61,447 bases of DNA from positions 1-61,447 of the forward strand of contig JARQWU010000033.1 of NCBI GenBank assembly GCA_040182905.1, in the 5' to 3' direction. The stretch comes from Barthelona sp. PAP020. Lineage: Eukaryota; Metamonada: BaSk clade. The notes under the pieces are model-generated. The model did not search any database. It saw nothing but the letters and a program-made list of their open reading frames with translations, and was not told the DNA's origin. Of the stretch, positions 48,801-58,924 are shown in pieces. How positions within the stretch are numbered: the first letter of the stretch is position 1; every line of letters starts with the position of its first letter. The position numbers were made by a program, and so were the translations under genes.

Positions 48801-51800
48801 GGTCGTTCAAAGTAAAGTTCAATTGATACTAACCATGTATGTGACCAAGAAACCTAAGACGGCTGATATTGATTGGGTTTTCAACTTAAAGACTCAAGAA
48901 AATGATTCCCTTGGCTTTTTGGTCAACACAAATCTGAAGAATATTTTTGGTTTCCAAATTCAATTGGATCCAAAGATGGAAAATATTTATGGAATGAATA
49001 TCACTTTCGAATCTGACAAAATTAAAGACCATCCGGATTTTGAATTGTATATTGGTTCTTCAAAGGTCAAAATTGATGAGTACTTTTGGAAAAAGGATAT
49101 TAATCCCAACAATAATGGAGTTTATTCATATTTGTTATTGCCAGATGCTACTGAATATCAAATGGTGATCGAAAATTTATCATATACTTGCTTATTATAT
49201 GTTCCTTCTGAAGTTAGTGGAACTATTAAGATTGATATGAACAAATATGTGGTTGAAACTTTAAATGTTAATGTCGACAGTAAAGTTACAAAGAAAGTAA
49301 TGTTTAATGAAACAAAGAAATTGATGAATATTTATCGTATTGATTATGATGACAATGTTTATGATTGGGATGTTAAAATTGAATCTGTTGTTAATACAGC
49401 TCCTATATATCATATAGAAACTGTATACTATCCTTTAAGAGGTTTAGCAATTGATAATGTTGTTGATAGACGTTTTAAATCTTACAGTTATATTTCTGTT
49501 GTACGTTCATGTTCTTCAAAGAAAGTGGATTTTTGTTCAGATTTAGACAACTTTATGAATGAAAATAATGGTTTTAAAATGACAATCAATCCTGTTAAGC
49601 AAAACCAAACCATATTTTCTTTGAATTCTGAAGAGTTAACAGGTGGTAAAGATATTATTTTGAAGAAACAGATTCTAAATCATATTATTGATTTAAAATA
49701 TGTTCAAACTAGTGATAACACCTTTTTAAGTATTTATCGAAATGAAAATGTCTCAGATTCAATTACATTTACTTTACAGTTTTATCATGATTATACTGAA
49801 ATTCCTGATTCTGAACATGATTTCACTTTTACTAATGAAACAGTTCATATTCCTTTGACAGATTCATATTCTAATCGTATATATGTTCATTATCAACATT
49901 CTTTTGAAAAGGATGTTAAAATTAATCTTCAATATTCCGTCTATTCTGCTGATAATCTCTTGGAATATCCTATTCAAGATGAGCAACCAATTACTTTGTT
50001 AAAAGGTAGCACAATGGCATACAAGCTTAAATTTAAGACGGATGTTGAATTTTATAAAGTTACAGTTGATGGTGTTGCTGTTCAATTCGCTTCTAATTAT
50101 TTTATGAGAGTATCAAGCATGAAAACTGTTGATAATGTCAATACATATGATTATCCTCAAGCTGATTTCAAGGTTTTGGATATTATTAATGCTAATGATG
50201 AGAAAACAACTATTAAACAAAGAGATTCGACAGTTAATGAAGTATATTTCTTGTTGTATGGTCAAAAGGATAAAAGTACCATTTCTATAACAACTTACAA
50301 AAAATCTACTGTTGTTATTGATGAAAATAAAGTAAATGTTACTGTTAAAGGATATGTTGAAGAAGAAAATATTATTGAATTACAAATACCTTTTGATAAA
50401 TATCAATATGCTGATAGATATTTGAATACTTCTTTAAAAGGAAACTCTTCAGTAGAATTGTTTAGTTTTGATGAAAATAATGTGTATCAACCAATTTCCA
50501 TTGATGTTTTAACCCAAAAGAATCAATTACAAGATTTTGCTGAATCAAAAATTTACAAATTCTATCTTATTTCATCAAAAAAGAATATTGGTGCTCAACT
50601 TTTGTATGTACAGATGCCTGAAATCAAAACCACTGTCGCTTTGTCTGGACAATCTGATATTACCTTCAATGAAACGACAAGATTCTATTTAGATTTTGAT
50701 ACAGTTCCTGAGTTAATAATGCTTCGTGTTAATGACTCCTCGATTCAACACAATATAGGTAATGAGTATATTCTTTCCAATGCTGATGATTTAATTGTTT
50801 TCCAAACAAAGTTAAGTGGAGAAGTGGAGAAATTGAATTTATCCACCATTCGTATTACAGTTTCAGTGCAAAATAGTAAAAAGCCCATTCGTATTATATG
50901 TTCAGATGATGTTCATGCAAATGATCTCAGTCTTGACAAAGATACAATCATGTTACAAGAAGTCGTCGCCACAAAACTTCATAAATATATTATTCACATT
51001 GATAATGTTGAAAAAGCTCATGTATATCGTATGATGTTTGAGGAATTGATTCAAATGACCAAAAAAGATGATAAAACTGTAATTAAAGCAGTTATTAAAT
51101 CTGCAAGCAAATATTGGACATATTTTGGTGAATTGAATAAGGGTGTATATCTTTATCCAGATGTTGACACTTGGTTTGAAAAAGGAATATCTATTGCTAA
51201 CAATGAGCTTGTATTTTACATCTTTGTTGATACTTTTACTGACTCTGCATATCGTATGCAATATGCCATTGATGATATTGAATATGTCGATTTAGAATTA
51301 GGTGTCACTAAATGTGATCAAAGGTTGTTGAGTAAAACACCAAAACAATATGATTATTGTCAAAAGACAATTCATAATGATAAAACGCAGACGAAACTTA
51401 GCTCTAATTTACCATATGGTTTTGTGGATATGCAAGCAAATGGTGTATTTACGATTGATTACAATGTTGCTAGAAATCAATCATGTCGAATTGAAGTTTT
51501 GCCAAAAGGTATTGAAATATCTGTTCATGATTATCCTTCTTTGGATACTGATTCCGTGATTTCTCAACCCTTTTGGACTCAAGTTTCATTTATCAGAGAG
51601 AATCCTCATGCTGAAATTACAACTTTAAAAACAGGAGGATCTTTTGAATACAGAGTTGTTTGTGAGAATAATGGTGATTTTTATCCTGTTGTTACAGATT
51701 TTGACAAATGTCAATATGATGGGTGTTTCGAACGTTTTAAGTGGACACCATTACATGATAATAGAGAATTGACAAGTGATTCTAAAATGTGTTTTGATGG

Positions 51801-54486
51801 TTATTCAAGTTGTTCAAAGAATACCGAATCTCTGTATGAAAATAGCTTTATTGATAAATATGTGTATTTTTACACTGCATATTTGAGTGAAATCAACATT
51901 GATGTGACATATCCTAAAGAAAAAGACATGAGAATAAACGCTGGAAAGAATTCCATTGCTTTAAAGAAAGGGTTCACCACAAAATTATTTTTGAACAAAC
52001 CTGATGTTGATAAGTATTCTAGTTATATTGGTTCTGGCTTTATCAAAGTATCTATTGTTGATTTTATTGATATGAAGCAGTTAAATAAAGAACAAATGTT
52101 GAATTATTCTGCAAATAATAAAAATGAAGTAGGTGCTAAAATCAGTTACAGATTAGAAAGTGATAATTCGGCATATTCCAGTTATGATCTTCATCTTGGT
52201 GTTGAACACTTTAATTTTATTTGTTTAGAAGATTATATTGAATTGAAAGCTGATTTGGATGTTGAAATTGAACTTGAGATTATTTTGACTCCACATTTTG
52301 AAGATATTCCAATCATTAATACTCAAACATGTGTAGAATTATTACAAGGAGAATATTATTATATTCGCAGTGATTGGGAAGAATTGCAATACAAAAAAGA
52401 TCAATTGGAATGGACTGATAAATTTGAAATCAATAAATTTGAAGATGATGGTGATTATTTTAAAATTAAATCACTCCAACAAGTTGTTGATAAACAAAAC
52501 GGATATGGAAAATCTTATGTGATTTATGTTTCAAGATTAGAAGCTTATTCTCTTGAATTTGGACATAAAATTTGTATAAAACCTTTGATTTCTAATGAGA
52601 TTGTTGCTGATCATGTTTTGAATTATGGAGATATTAATATAGTGATGAATGGTTATTCTACTGTATATTTACCTAAAATATATGTACCTTTTATTCATAA
52701 ATGGGGAATAACTGATATAGTTTTTAATGTTGGAACTAATATATTGAATAAGACAAAAGATTTTATTTATTTTACAGATATGAAAGATAGTGATGCTAAT
52801 AGTTATCAAATTATTTTCAATTCAGCAAAAGAAAGTTGGATTACTAAAGAGAGACAATATTATCAAGCTTATTCGAATAAATTCACCATTAGAATTGTTA
52901 AAAATACTGATGATGATGAACCATTATATTTTACCCTTGCAATTAGTCAAGGAATTCATAATATCAGTATAATTAATGATAAAACTACTCAATTAACTTA
53001 TGATATTAATTCTATATTACCACAACAACGTGGTTTATATATTGATGGAGATTTTACAAAAATGGGCATATTAACCGTTAAAACAACTTCAAATGATAAT
53101 AATGCCTTACATATTGAAGGTCAATTAAATGGTTATGGTTATCTTTCGGTAAATGAAATGAATGAATATGTTATGGATGTTGAACAATTAAAAATGTTTA
53201 ATGAAAGACAATTTATGGAAATATACAGCAATAAAGAATTTGATAATACAATTAATGATAAATCAAGCATTATTTATGAATTTACGATGCATATGTTCAA
53301 AGATATTCCTATTTTTGAAATTAATGAAGAAAAGAGTGCAAGTAGATATTTACAACCTGGAGAAATGTTAATTGTTAAAATTCCTGAAGATACTATGTAT
53401 TTCTATCCAGAATTTAGTGCTGAATTTGCCAAAGGAAGTATTTATGAAATTTCTCACAACGATGAGGGTTACTTTAATTTAAATTCTTATGATGATTCTA
53501 ATTTTGGAAAAGTTCTTTCGAAAGAAAACAATAAGTTGAAAAAGTTATTAATTTATTGCAAAAATTCGTCTGCAAATCAATGTGAATTCAATTTTTATTT
53601 TTCGAAATTACCTTCAATATCTAATGATTTGATTGATTTAACTGTTTCCAATACTTCATGTTTTACTATTCCTCCTCAAGATAATTATTTGAAGTTTACT
53701 GGTGATTTTGATGTAATTAAATATCAATTGTTTGATTTTAAACATTATTATGAAGAAACAACACAAATTCAAACAATTGATGCAATTCACTCTTCGGATT
53801 CAGATGGATTTGTTCCTCAATATTTAAATTTACAAAAGTTAAAGAATTCTTTGATTCCCAATACAAATAATGAACCTTTTGCCATGTGTATATATCATAA
53901 AGATGTTTCAAATGCTAAAATTCAAGTTATTGAAAAAAGATATGTCACTGACATTTGTTCGGATATTTCTCTTTTGTCTTTTGATGAAATTACTGACAAA
54001 TCATTAATTAAAACTATTGAAAAGAGATACAGTGAATTGTTGGAAGTTGTTTTTGATAATTCAATCAGTTGGATTAAAACAAGGGATAATACTGATAATA
54101 TCATGGTTGATGAGATAGAACCTTCAATTCCTTGTCAAAAAGCTCTCAAAAATTTAGCTTGCAGACAATACACTTCAGTCAAAGATGATGAACTTATTCC
54201 CATTCATGATATTCTTGAAAAGTGTAATATCAGACAGATTGGTGATAATATTGATGGTTTTAATCGTTTGCCCGTTTCTTTAAAACATCCAATCATTTTT
54301 AGAGAAACGGTGGATGAGGTTGATTTGACAAAATGGTTCTATTTGGCTTTATTGATTGTTATTGTCATCTTGGTTGTGTTAATGATCATGAAATGCAATG
54401 TGTTTAATATGGTTAAGAAATGTGGAAAGAAGGAAGAAGTTTCTTCTCCAATTTTAGCCGACAAAGGTTATGAAAATATTGTTTAA
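45892..54486 (+). CDS. Giant type I surface/secretory-pathway membrane protein
   Basis: One uninterrupted frame of 2864 residues from ATG 45892 (longer frame starts at TTG). A signal peptide covers about 1-24 (KYNTIILIGIILFVCVDA). The ectodomain is about 2780 residues of alternating hydrophobic beta-strand-like segments, poor in cysteine, with many N-x-S/T sequons (for example NVT, NDT, NVT and NSS within the first 60 residues). One membrane helix lies near residues 2812-2833 (FYLALLIVIVILVVLMIMK). A basic then short tail of about 30 residues follows, ending GYENIV, a YxxΦ-type sorting motif. The only clear cysteine clusters are near residues 1810-2000 and the last 150 ectodomain residues. 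I recognise no domain family. Surface adhesin, receptor or scaffold are all possible. Confidence 0.85.
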   Translation: MFAQLKYNTIILIGIILFVCVDAKYVSLNVTGDNYIERYIGEHINDTNSYLNVTIISNSSKCEPKFYFGFVESTDYIPSWNELSEHVSLKYKQKYNSFYFKGFGDDYPIFVFKRDYLDVNCEIELFYEAFSFEQLDKPVTSDYQDYMMKKGHGYIFNVEEIHFAGDFLNLDFEVKLITPNISDLTAIDVFPMSRHVDVDFDWNVLESQHLENSTEDSTATKIKLTQCMTFSNKNIVGFFVKGDKRDEVNDFFTLQVRYVGKSWNVNKVQNSTTKRFILNPNQHLLLEFSYNLFEDLKDGQFFKASVFGSRNELEVYSFGDLGKSGFIGDEVCGSHKIESTFEANTHYYSSFVTKPMSDANNANRYSLFLLLVNPIEETFNVFVENGVNTPIINEIKYDDFTFATFTGYGPILFKFTAPEVTNNNALMINHVYVDKDIEFELVIADVILGEFNTDKFADEPSKLPRISKKSNSGGLVLIIETNRMVANKDYYVTITPTSNISVFDKIFVTYETQIVNKLEMPYEPLSIDVNKHFYVFEFDVIEVFDKYSNWGEFTIKSDRPASQQAVTLCVVNENFAVVNFVDNDNLIERNKFPIGKYYFVVHVERELPATHLFVDHKFIPTFGEIRYNQVNHLKFSTSEHYLMIPMISDENLEILDSVNVKVMNHRDSLNANQISIIIGTYSPVLGQIDLKPTFSNTLFWEHSLLVDKESSGQVSFRQLYESTPQHLLYFTLVNLETNVDYEFDIEINFKNVPQQTLIEGQNIVRNCFGESYTRLIVDMTSDSTLTYVTFYMDESLGENDFNIYTIYDTDAIKVNPSAISNDPTKLQKAITYKLITSSGFDRHVEFYLSTPTSLNIVNTATVVLEHIKIQQFETFNEHKRISSKPITSVIDEKRPLILKYDDILNVDASNDLLVFNMVNSDENSGDIDIQFYKGGYQLDNNIKSNNPSVINTVTNNDEISLVYPGETVYVVVQSKVQLILTMYVTKKPKTADIDWVFNLKTQENDSLGFLVNTNLKNIFGFQIQLDPKMENIYGMNITFESDKIKDHPDFELYIGSSKVKIDEYFWKKDINPNNNGVYSYLLLPDATEYQMVIENLSYTCLLYVPSEVSGTIKIDMNKYVVETLNVNVDSKVTKKVMFNETKKLMNIYRIDYDDNVYDWDVKIESVVNTAPIYHIETVYYPLRGLAIDNVVDRRFKSYSYISVVRSCSSKKVDFCSDLDNFMNENNGFKMTINPVKQNQTIFSLNSEELTGGKDIILKKQILNHIIDLKYVQTSDNTFLSIYRNENVSDSITFTLQFYHDYTEIPDSEHDFTFTNETVHIPLTDSYSNRIYVHYQHSFEKDVKINLQYSVYSADNLLEYPIQDEQPITLLKGSTMAYKLKFKTDVEFYKVTVDGVAVQFASNYFMRVSSMKTVDNVNTYDYPQADFKVLDIINANDEKTTIKQRDSTVNEVYFLLYGQKDKSTISITTYKKSTVVIDENKVNVTVKGYVEEENIIELQIPFDKYQYADRYLNTSLKGNSSVELFSFDENNVYQPISIDVLTQKNQLQDFAESKIYKFYLISSKKNIGAQLLYVQMPEIKTTVALSGQSDITFNETTRFYLDFDTVPELIMLRVNDSSIQHNIGNEYILSNADDLIVFQTKLSGEVEKLNLSTIRITVSVQNSKKPIRIICSDDVHANDLSLDKDTIMLQEVVATKLHKYIIHIDNVEKAHVYRMMFEELIQMTKKDDKTVIKAVIKSASKYWTYFGELNKGVYLYPDVDTWFEKGISIANNELVFYIFVDTFTDSAYRMQYAIDDIEYVDLELGVTKCDQRLLSKTPKQYDYCQKTIHNDKTQTKLSSNLPYGFVDMQANGVFTIDYNVARNQSCRIEVLPKGIEISVHDYPSLDTDSVISQPFWTQVSFIRENPHAEITTLKTGGSFEYRVVCENNGDFYPVVTDFDKCQYDGCFERFKWTPLHDNRELTSDSKMCFDGYSSCSKNTESLYENSFIDKYVYFYTAYLSEINIDVTYPKEKDMRINAGKNSIALKKGFTTKLFLNKPDVDKYSSYIGSGFIKVSIVDFIDMKQLNKEQMLNYSANNKNEVGAKISYRLESDNSAYSSYDLHLGVEHFNFICLEDYIELKADLDVEIELEIILTPHFEDIPIINTQTCVELLQGEYYYIRSDWEELQYKKDQLEWTDKFEINKFEDDGDYFKIKSLQQVVDKQNGYGKSYVIYVSRLEAYSLEFGHKICIKPLISNEIVADHVLNYGDINIVMNGYSTVYLPKIYVPFIHKWGITDIVFNVGTNILNKTKDFIYFTDMKDSDANSYQIIFNSAKESWITKERQYYQAYSNKFTIRIVKNTDDDEPLYFTLAISQGIHNISIINDKTTQLTYDINSILPQQRGLYIDGDFTKMGILTVKTTSNDNNALHIEGQLNGYGYLSVNEMNEYVMDVEQLKMFNERQFMEIYSNKEFDNTINDKSSIIYEFTMHMFKDIPIFEINEEKSASRYLQPGEMLIVKIPEDTMYFYPEFSAEFAKGSIYEISHNDEGYFNLNSYDDSNFGKVLSKENNKLKKLLIYCKNSSANQCEFNFYFSKLPSISNDLIDLTVSNTSCFTIPPQDNYLKFTGDFDVIKYQLFDFKHYYEETTQIQTIDAIHSSDSDGFVPQYLNLQKLKNSLIPNTNNEPFAMCIYHKDVSNAKIQVIEKRYVTDICSDISLLSFDEITDKSLIKTIEKRYSELLEVVFDNSISWIKTRDNTDNIMVDEIEPSIPCQKALKNLACRQYTSVKDDELIPIHDILEKCNIRQIGDNIDGFNRLPVSLKHPIIFRETVDEVDLTKWFYLALLIVIVILVVLMIMKCNVFNMVKKCGKKEEVSSPILADKGYENIV

Positions 54487-54900
54487 GATATTTTAGTTAA
54501 TTTTATAAATGTGTGATTTTTTTTTCTTGTTTGATTGACTGTTCAAAGAGATTTAATCCTTGGATAGGCTTTGAATTCATATAGTGAATTCAATTTTGTA
54601 AAAGACAAGTAAGCACACCAACATTCTTTGTGGACTATTTATGGAAAAATTGTTTGATATTTCTGAGGGTTTTCCCATTTGGAAAGTTATCATTTTTCAA
54701 TAATTGAGTGAATAAGACAATTTGAGAGATTAACTATCAACAAAGTGGAAGAATGCAAAAGGCAATCCATTGTTGTTTGAAGGTATTTTAGGAGAAAATT
54801 TGCATCAAAAAATAAAATGAAACAGCGTTATTTACAAATTATACAAAGGCCAGTGAAAGCCAACCTGAAAAAAAAATACATGGAAAATAATAACCTAAAG
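54487..54900 (+). other. 414-bp gap with short protein-like segments
   Basis: No supported gene. Two plus-strand segments look protein-like: about 54639-54686 (MEKLFDISEGFPIWK) and about 54743-54817 (WKNAKGNPLLFEGILGENL, stop). They could be joined in phase by a GTTATC...CAACAAAG intron, but this donor is atypical and the product would have only about 40 residues. Confidence 0.2.
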
Positions 54901-55437
54901 CTAATTGAAAAGTTTCGTCAAAATTTGATCTTGAAGCTCTACAAACTCTTCAAAATCAGTAACAGAATGCATTTTATTGCAGAAACATACCATGGGAAAG
55001 GAAATTAAATCAATAGGAAGAAAATTAAAAGTGAGTAATGAAGGATGCAGGATAGAATTGAAGACTTCAAAATCTAAGGAATAATTTTCATCAATTGAAC
55101 AGTTTTCTATTTCTTTTTTGGGAAGTTCCATTGATATATCATCATATTGAGAACATTCTTGTGAACAAATTTTTGATAAATACTTTGATAAATAGAATTT
55201 TGTTGTACAATCAATATTATCATCGAAAATAGCAGATATAATCATAAAATAATGGTCTAACCTACCTACGTTACTCATGTAAATATCCATATTCAAAGAA
55301 TCTTTGGAAGAGGAAATTTTTGAAGAGGAAGTATCAGAGTCATCAAAAATTTCATCAAGAATTCGACAACTGTTTTCTAATACATTAATTTTTTGTTCCA
55401 GATGATTACAAACATCAAAAAGTATTTCATCGCACAT
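54901..55437 (-). CDS. Hypothetical helical protein, 178 aa
   Basis: Starts MCDEILFDVCNHLEQKINVL. A helical N-terminus (1-30), a serine/aspartate-rich acidic stretch (about 32-48), then helices (RLDHYFMIISAIFDD, KFYLSKYLSKICSQ) and a helical C-terminus (DFEEFVELQDQILTKLF). No catalytic or zinc motif. It could be a subunit of a small helical complex; I do not recognise it. The start codon is 66 bp from the divergent WD40 gene. Confidence 0.6.
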   Translation of the reverse strand: MCDEILFDVCNHLEQKINVLENSCRILDEIFDDSDTSSSKISSSKDSLNMDIYMSNVGRLDHYFMIISAIFDDNIDCTTKFYLSKYLSKICSQECSQYDDISMELPKKEIENCSIDENYSLDFEVFNSILHPSLLTFNFLPIDLISFPMVCFCNKMHSVTDFEEFVELQDQILTKLFN

Positions 55438-55503
55438 GAAAAATATTAGTGCTGTGAATAGAATTTTTTTTTTATTTTATTTCCCCAAAATAATTACTTG
55501 ATA
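55438..55503. promoter_or_regulatory. 66-bp bidirectional promoter
   Basis: Complete spacer between two divergent start codons, with a T10 run in its centre. Confidence 0.4.
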
Positions 55504-56475
55504 ATGATTGAGAGGAAAATGGGTTGTTGTGAGATTAATTGTATAATTGATGAAAGTTCGATATCTATGAAAAGAACCCATCACACTAGTAACATAAATA
55601 CCATTTGTTTATCACCAAATGAGAAATATTTGGCCACTTGCTCGAAAGATGGTACCGTTATTGTAAGAGATGTTGATTCTTTTGAAGTAATTCAAATTTT
55701 CAATAATGACAAAGAAATGTATGACTGTTGTTTCTCGTTTGATGAACAAATGTTTGCTTGTGGAGGAAGTAATAATAAAATCATAATTTATTCCACAATT
55801 GATTGGAAAATAATTCACATATTTGAAAACCCATATTGTATCTTTTCTATTAAGTTTAGTAGATGCAGTCAGTATATTTTCAGTGGTGATAGAGAAAAGT
55901 GGATAAGAAAATGGGACTTACAAAGTGAACATGTTATCGTTGAACACGATCATCATAGTTCTTGGGTAGAAACTTTGGAATTGTCTGATGATGGGATGTT
56001 TTTAATTTCTGGGTCAGATGATTTAACAATTCGAATGTGGAATGTTGATGATTTATCGTTATATAAAAGTTTTGGACGTTATTACAATTCTGTCTCGTCT
56101 ATTGATATTTCTATGGATGGTAGATTACTGTTGGGGGGCTCTTTAGATCAAACAATTGTTTTATGGAATGTTAATGGAAAGGACCCAAACAACTGTCGAT
56201 TATGTACTCTAATCACAAGGAATGCTCCTTGTTATAGGTGTTGTTTTATTGACAATTGTGAAAAGGTTGTGGCGGCATCTAAAAATGGTTTGGAAATTTT
56301 TGATGTTAAGACCAAAGCTAGAATTCAACTTATTCAGTGTAATTGTGAACAGTTTGGTGTTGATTTTTGCTTTATTCCCAAAAAATCACAAATAGTTATT
56401 GGGCGTTGCAATGTGGTGAATGAGGAAAGAGAAGGTCATTTGGTTATTTATGATATTCACGCACAAATAAATTAA
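55504..56475 (+). CDS. WD40-repeat protein, 323 aa
   Basis: Begins MIERKMGCCEIN at ATG 55504; ATG 55519 is a close alternative. One complete seven-bladed propeller: NTICLSPNEKYLATCSKDG, FSFDEQMFACGGSNNKI, FSRCSQYIFSGDREKWIRKW, LELSDDGMFLISGSDDL-type and SMDGRLLLGGSLDQTIVLW. The repeats are well conserved (SGSDDLTIRMWNV), more so than in the other WD40 genes of the window. Nothing outside the propeller indicates a partner. It could serve in many complexes, so no specific function is given. Confidence 0.85.
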   Translation: MIERKMGCCEINCIIDESSISMKRTHHTSNINTICLSPNEKYLATCSKDGTVIVRDVDSFEVIQIFNNDKEMYDCCFSFDEQMFACGGSNNKIIIYSTIDWKIIHIFENPYCIFSIKFSRCSQYIFSGDREKWIRKWDLQSEHVIVEHDHHSSWVETLELSDDGMFLISGSDDLTIRMWNVDDLSLYKSFGRYYNSVSSIDISMDGRLLLGGSLDQTIVLWNVNGKDPNNCRLCTLITRNAPCYRCCFIDNCEKVVAASKNGLEIFDVKTKARIQLIQCNCEQFGVDFCFIPKKSQIVIGRCNVVNEEREGHLVIYDIHAQIN

Positions 56476-56881
56476 TTGTATTTTTTTACTTTCATTGTAG
56501 GTCAGAAAGAACAAATTGAATTGTGTTTTGATCTATTTTTTTGATTAAATATTCATCATTGACGATCAACAACAATCGTTTAAGAAAACATATTTATTTG
56601 TTTTTCCCGAAGTGCGATATTGTTTGCAAAAATTGACCCAAAAAAAAAAAATATTTGAAAATTTAGTAAATTCAAATTTGTTTCAAAAGTCAACCAAAAC
56701 TATGTGTAAATAGTCAATAAGCAAAATCAAGCTGCCAAATGCTGATTGAAAAAAGTGAAAATATTAAAGGTGATAGTCAAAAACTTCTTTTGAAATACTG
56801 GTACACAAACTTTTTTTTCATTGCACGCCTTTTGTTGTTATTGTTTTGATTTATTAATAATACGTATATTATTAATATGAT
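56476..56881. other. Intergenic region, nothing found
   Basis: 406 bp, AT-rich, between two plus-strand genes. It contains an A12 run near 56640. No reading frame, splice block or RNA fold that I can support. Confidence 0.4.
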
Positions 56882-58567
56882 ATGAAAACAAACGAAAAAA
56901 GAATGGAAGATAATTTTCTACAGTTTTTTAATAATATATTGGATGTACCAATACCAAATGAAGATATCAATCTTACAAATCGTGTTAATGAATTAATTAG
57001 AGCGTTACAACCCTCTGAAAGGGCAATTCATCATCGATTATCAATTTTCAAATTTGTAAAGAATATTGTCAAAGAAACCATCAATTCAAAATGTTTTTTG
57101 TATGGTAGTGTTAAGTTAAGAACGTTTTTACCTGATGGTGATATTGATGTTGGTTGTGATTATACAGATTTTAATTGCAGTCCTATTGAATTATTAACGA
57201 AACTCGAAAAGAAGTTTGTGAAGTGTATGAATAATTATTCCTTGAATTATTCCACTTTCTTTATTCAAGATATTCAATTAGTATCTGCGGATGTTCCAGT
57301 ATTAAAATTGAGCGTAAACGATTATCAAGTTGATATCACAATTAATCAGTTTCAAGGGTTATTTTCAATAGCTTTTTTGGAGGAAATGGATCGATTGATT
57401 GGTAAAAATCATTTATTTAAAAAGTCAACTTTGTTAATCAAAGCTTGGAGCATGTATCAATCAAAAATTTTGGGAGGAAAGAATGGGTTGATTTCAACTT
57501 ATTGTTTACAGGGAATTTTAACATACATTTTTGTTTTTTGTGAAAATATTCATCCAATTGAAACTCCTTTTCAAGCTTTGTTTTTATTTCTTCATATTTT
57601 AAAGAATTTTCCTTGGAAGACTCATGCTTTGACTGTTCTAGGTTCAGTAGAAAACAATGAAATGCTTAGAATAACCACAGTTGAACATAAGACAATTCCC
57701 AAGGTGTTTGAGAATTTTTGTGTCAAAAAATCAGGAGTTCAGAAAAAATTGTACAATGGAATGAGGATGTTGTCGCATAAGTATTCCTATAGATTGAGAA
57801 AGGAAGGGTTGAATAATAATCATTCATTCTTTTTGAAATCTTTCAATGTTTTAGATCCCATTAATCTTTCAAATAACATTGGTCGTAGTGTTTCTGAGAG
57901 CAATTTTCAAAGAATTCAATCTGTTGCTGGTGTAGCTTTGAATTTACTTGATAAAATCTATAGCATGAAACAAAATAATAATACCTTTCATTTTTCTTCA
58001 ACAGATTTGTTGGATTTGTTTTTTTATGAGGTGTGGAGTTATGTGGATCCCACAATGTTAATGCCTGGGAGATGGTACTGTGATGGTGATGAAACGGATC
58101 TTGGCAGTCAGATGATTCCAGAAGCTGATAATGATGGTCTTGAGTTGTTTAAAGAAGATCCGAACTCAGCAAACGAAACAATTATAAATGGAGATGAAGA
58201 AAATGATAAGCATAATACGATGAATAACAACAAAATGTCTGAATTTGATTATGACCATTTTGAGGAATATACTGATATGTCTTCAATAGATTCTTCAAAA
58301 GATGATTATTTATTGTGTGATTTAACTGAGACTTTGAACATTATAAGACAATTGGTTAGTTTTAGAAAAGTACTACCAAATGTTAACAAAAGAAACAAAT
58401 TTGATCGTATTTCTCGTTCAAACACTGGTAAATATGTATTTAGAAGTACACATTCACACACGTTTCAGGCAAAAAAATCAAAATATAATAGTAAATCAAA
58501 AAGTTTAAAAAATTTGAAAAATTTCAAGGAATGTTACCAAAAAATTGAAAAAATTGAAAAATATTAA
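56882..58567 (+). CDS. PAP/OAS1-type non-canonical nucleotidyltransferase
   Basis: The protein has 561 residues. The catalytic domain has the polymerase-beta signature: YGSVKLRTFLPDGDIDVG with G75-S76 and metal ligands D87 and D89, and the third aspartate D151 in YQVDITINQFQGL. The PAP-associated region follows (HLFKKSTLLIKAWSMYQS, GLISTYCLQGILTYIF). These blocks match the PAP/OAS1 substrate-binding family best known from plants and some protists, which adds nucleotides to RNA. All catalytic aspartates are present. The C-terminal 200 residues are lower in complexity, acidic then basic (KKSKYNSKSKSLKNLK). Substrate RNA and location are unknown. Confidence 0.85.
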   Translation: MKTNEKRMEDNFLQFFNNILDVPIPNEDINLTNRVNELIRALQPSERAIHHRLSIFKFVKNIVKETINSKCFLYGSVKLRTFLPDGDIDVGCDYTDFNCSPIELLTKLEKKFVKCMNNYSLNYSTFFIQDIQLVSADVPVLKLSVNDYQVDITINQFQGLFSIAFLEEMDRLIGKNHLFKKSTLLIKAWSMYQSKILGGKNGLISTYCLQGILTYIFVFCENIHPIETPFQALFLFLHILKNFPWKTHALTVLGSVENNEMLRITTVEHKTIPKVFENFCVKKSGVQKKLYNGMRMLSHKYSYRLRKEGLNNNHSFFLKSFNVLDPINLSNNIGRSVSESNFQRIQSVAGVALNLLDKIYSMKQNNNTFHFSSTDLLDLFFYEVWSYVDPTMLMPGRWYCDGDETDLGSQMIPEADNDGLELFKEDPNSANETIINGDEENDKHNTMNNNKMSEFDYDHFEEYTDMSSIDSSKDDYLLCDLTETLNIIRQLVSFRKVLPNVNKRNKFDRISRSNTGKYVFRSTHSHTFQAKKSKYNSKSKSLKNLKNFKECYQKIEKIEKY

Positions 58568-58924
58568 ATAGATTTGTAAATATTATTCAAACATGGATAA
58601 AAAAAGATTATCTTTTTTTTTTTTTCTTTTCAAATACTGTTTTAAATAAAAAACTTGTAATCGACTCCTATTAATGGAGAAATAAAAAGAGAGGTTGTTC
58701 AAAGTGATTTTTGGTGTGATTTCAAATATGAAATGAGAAATTTCCAAAGCAACCAACATTAAAAGTTTTGGGGGATTTTTCTTGTATTATTTAATAACTT
58801 CAATGATAGAATAGAATGACAAGGGATAAATGGTAAAACAAGAATCTTAAACAACAAATTCTTTTATTTGAATAATAAAATTGTTAAAATTTACAAATGT
58901 AAAGCAAAAACTGTTCAAACTTGA
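58568..58924. other. Convergent intergenic region, nothing found
   Basis: 357 bp between the ends of the nucleotidyltransferase and TM2D genes. A T15 run at about 58612-58626 follows the first gene. No gene seen. Confidence 0.4.

Noticed and set aside
54817-55008. Plus-strand ORF MKQRYLQIIQRP...
   Set aside because: It runs antisense into the coding region at 54901-55437, and its lysine/isoleucine-rich composition is typical of AT-rich shadow frames.
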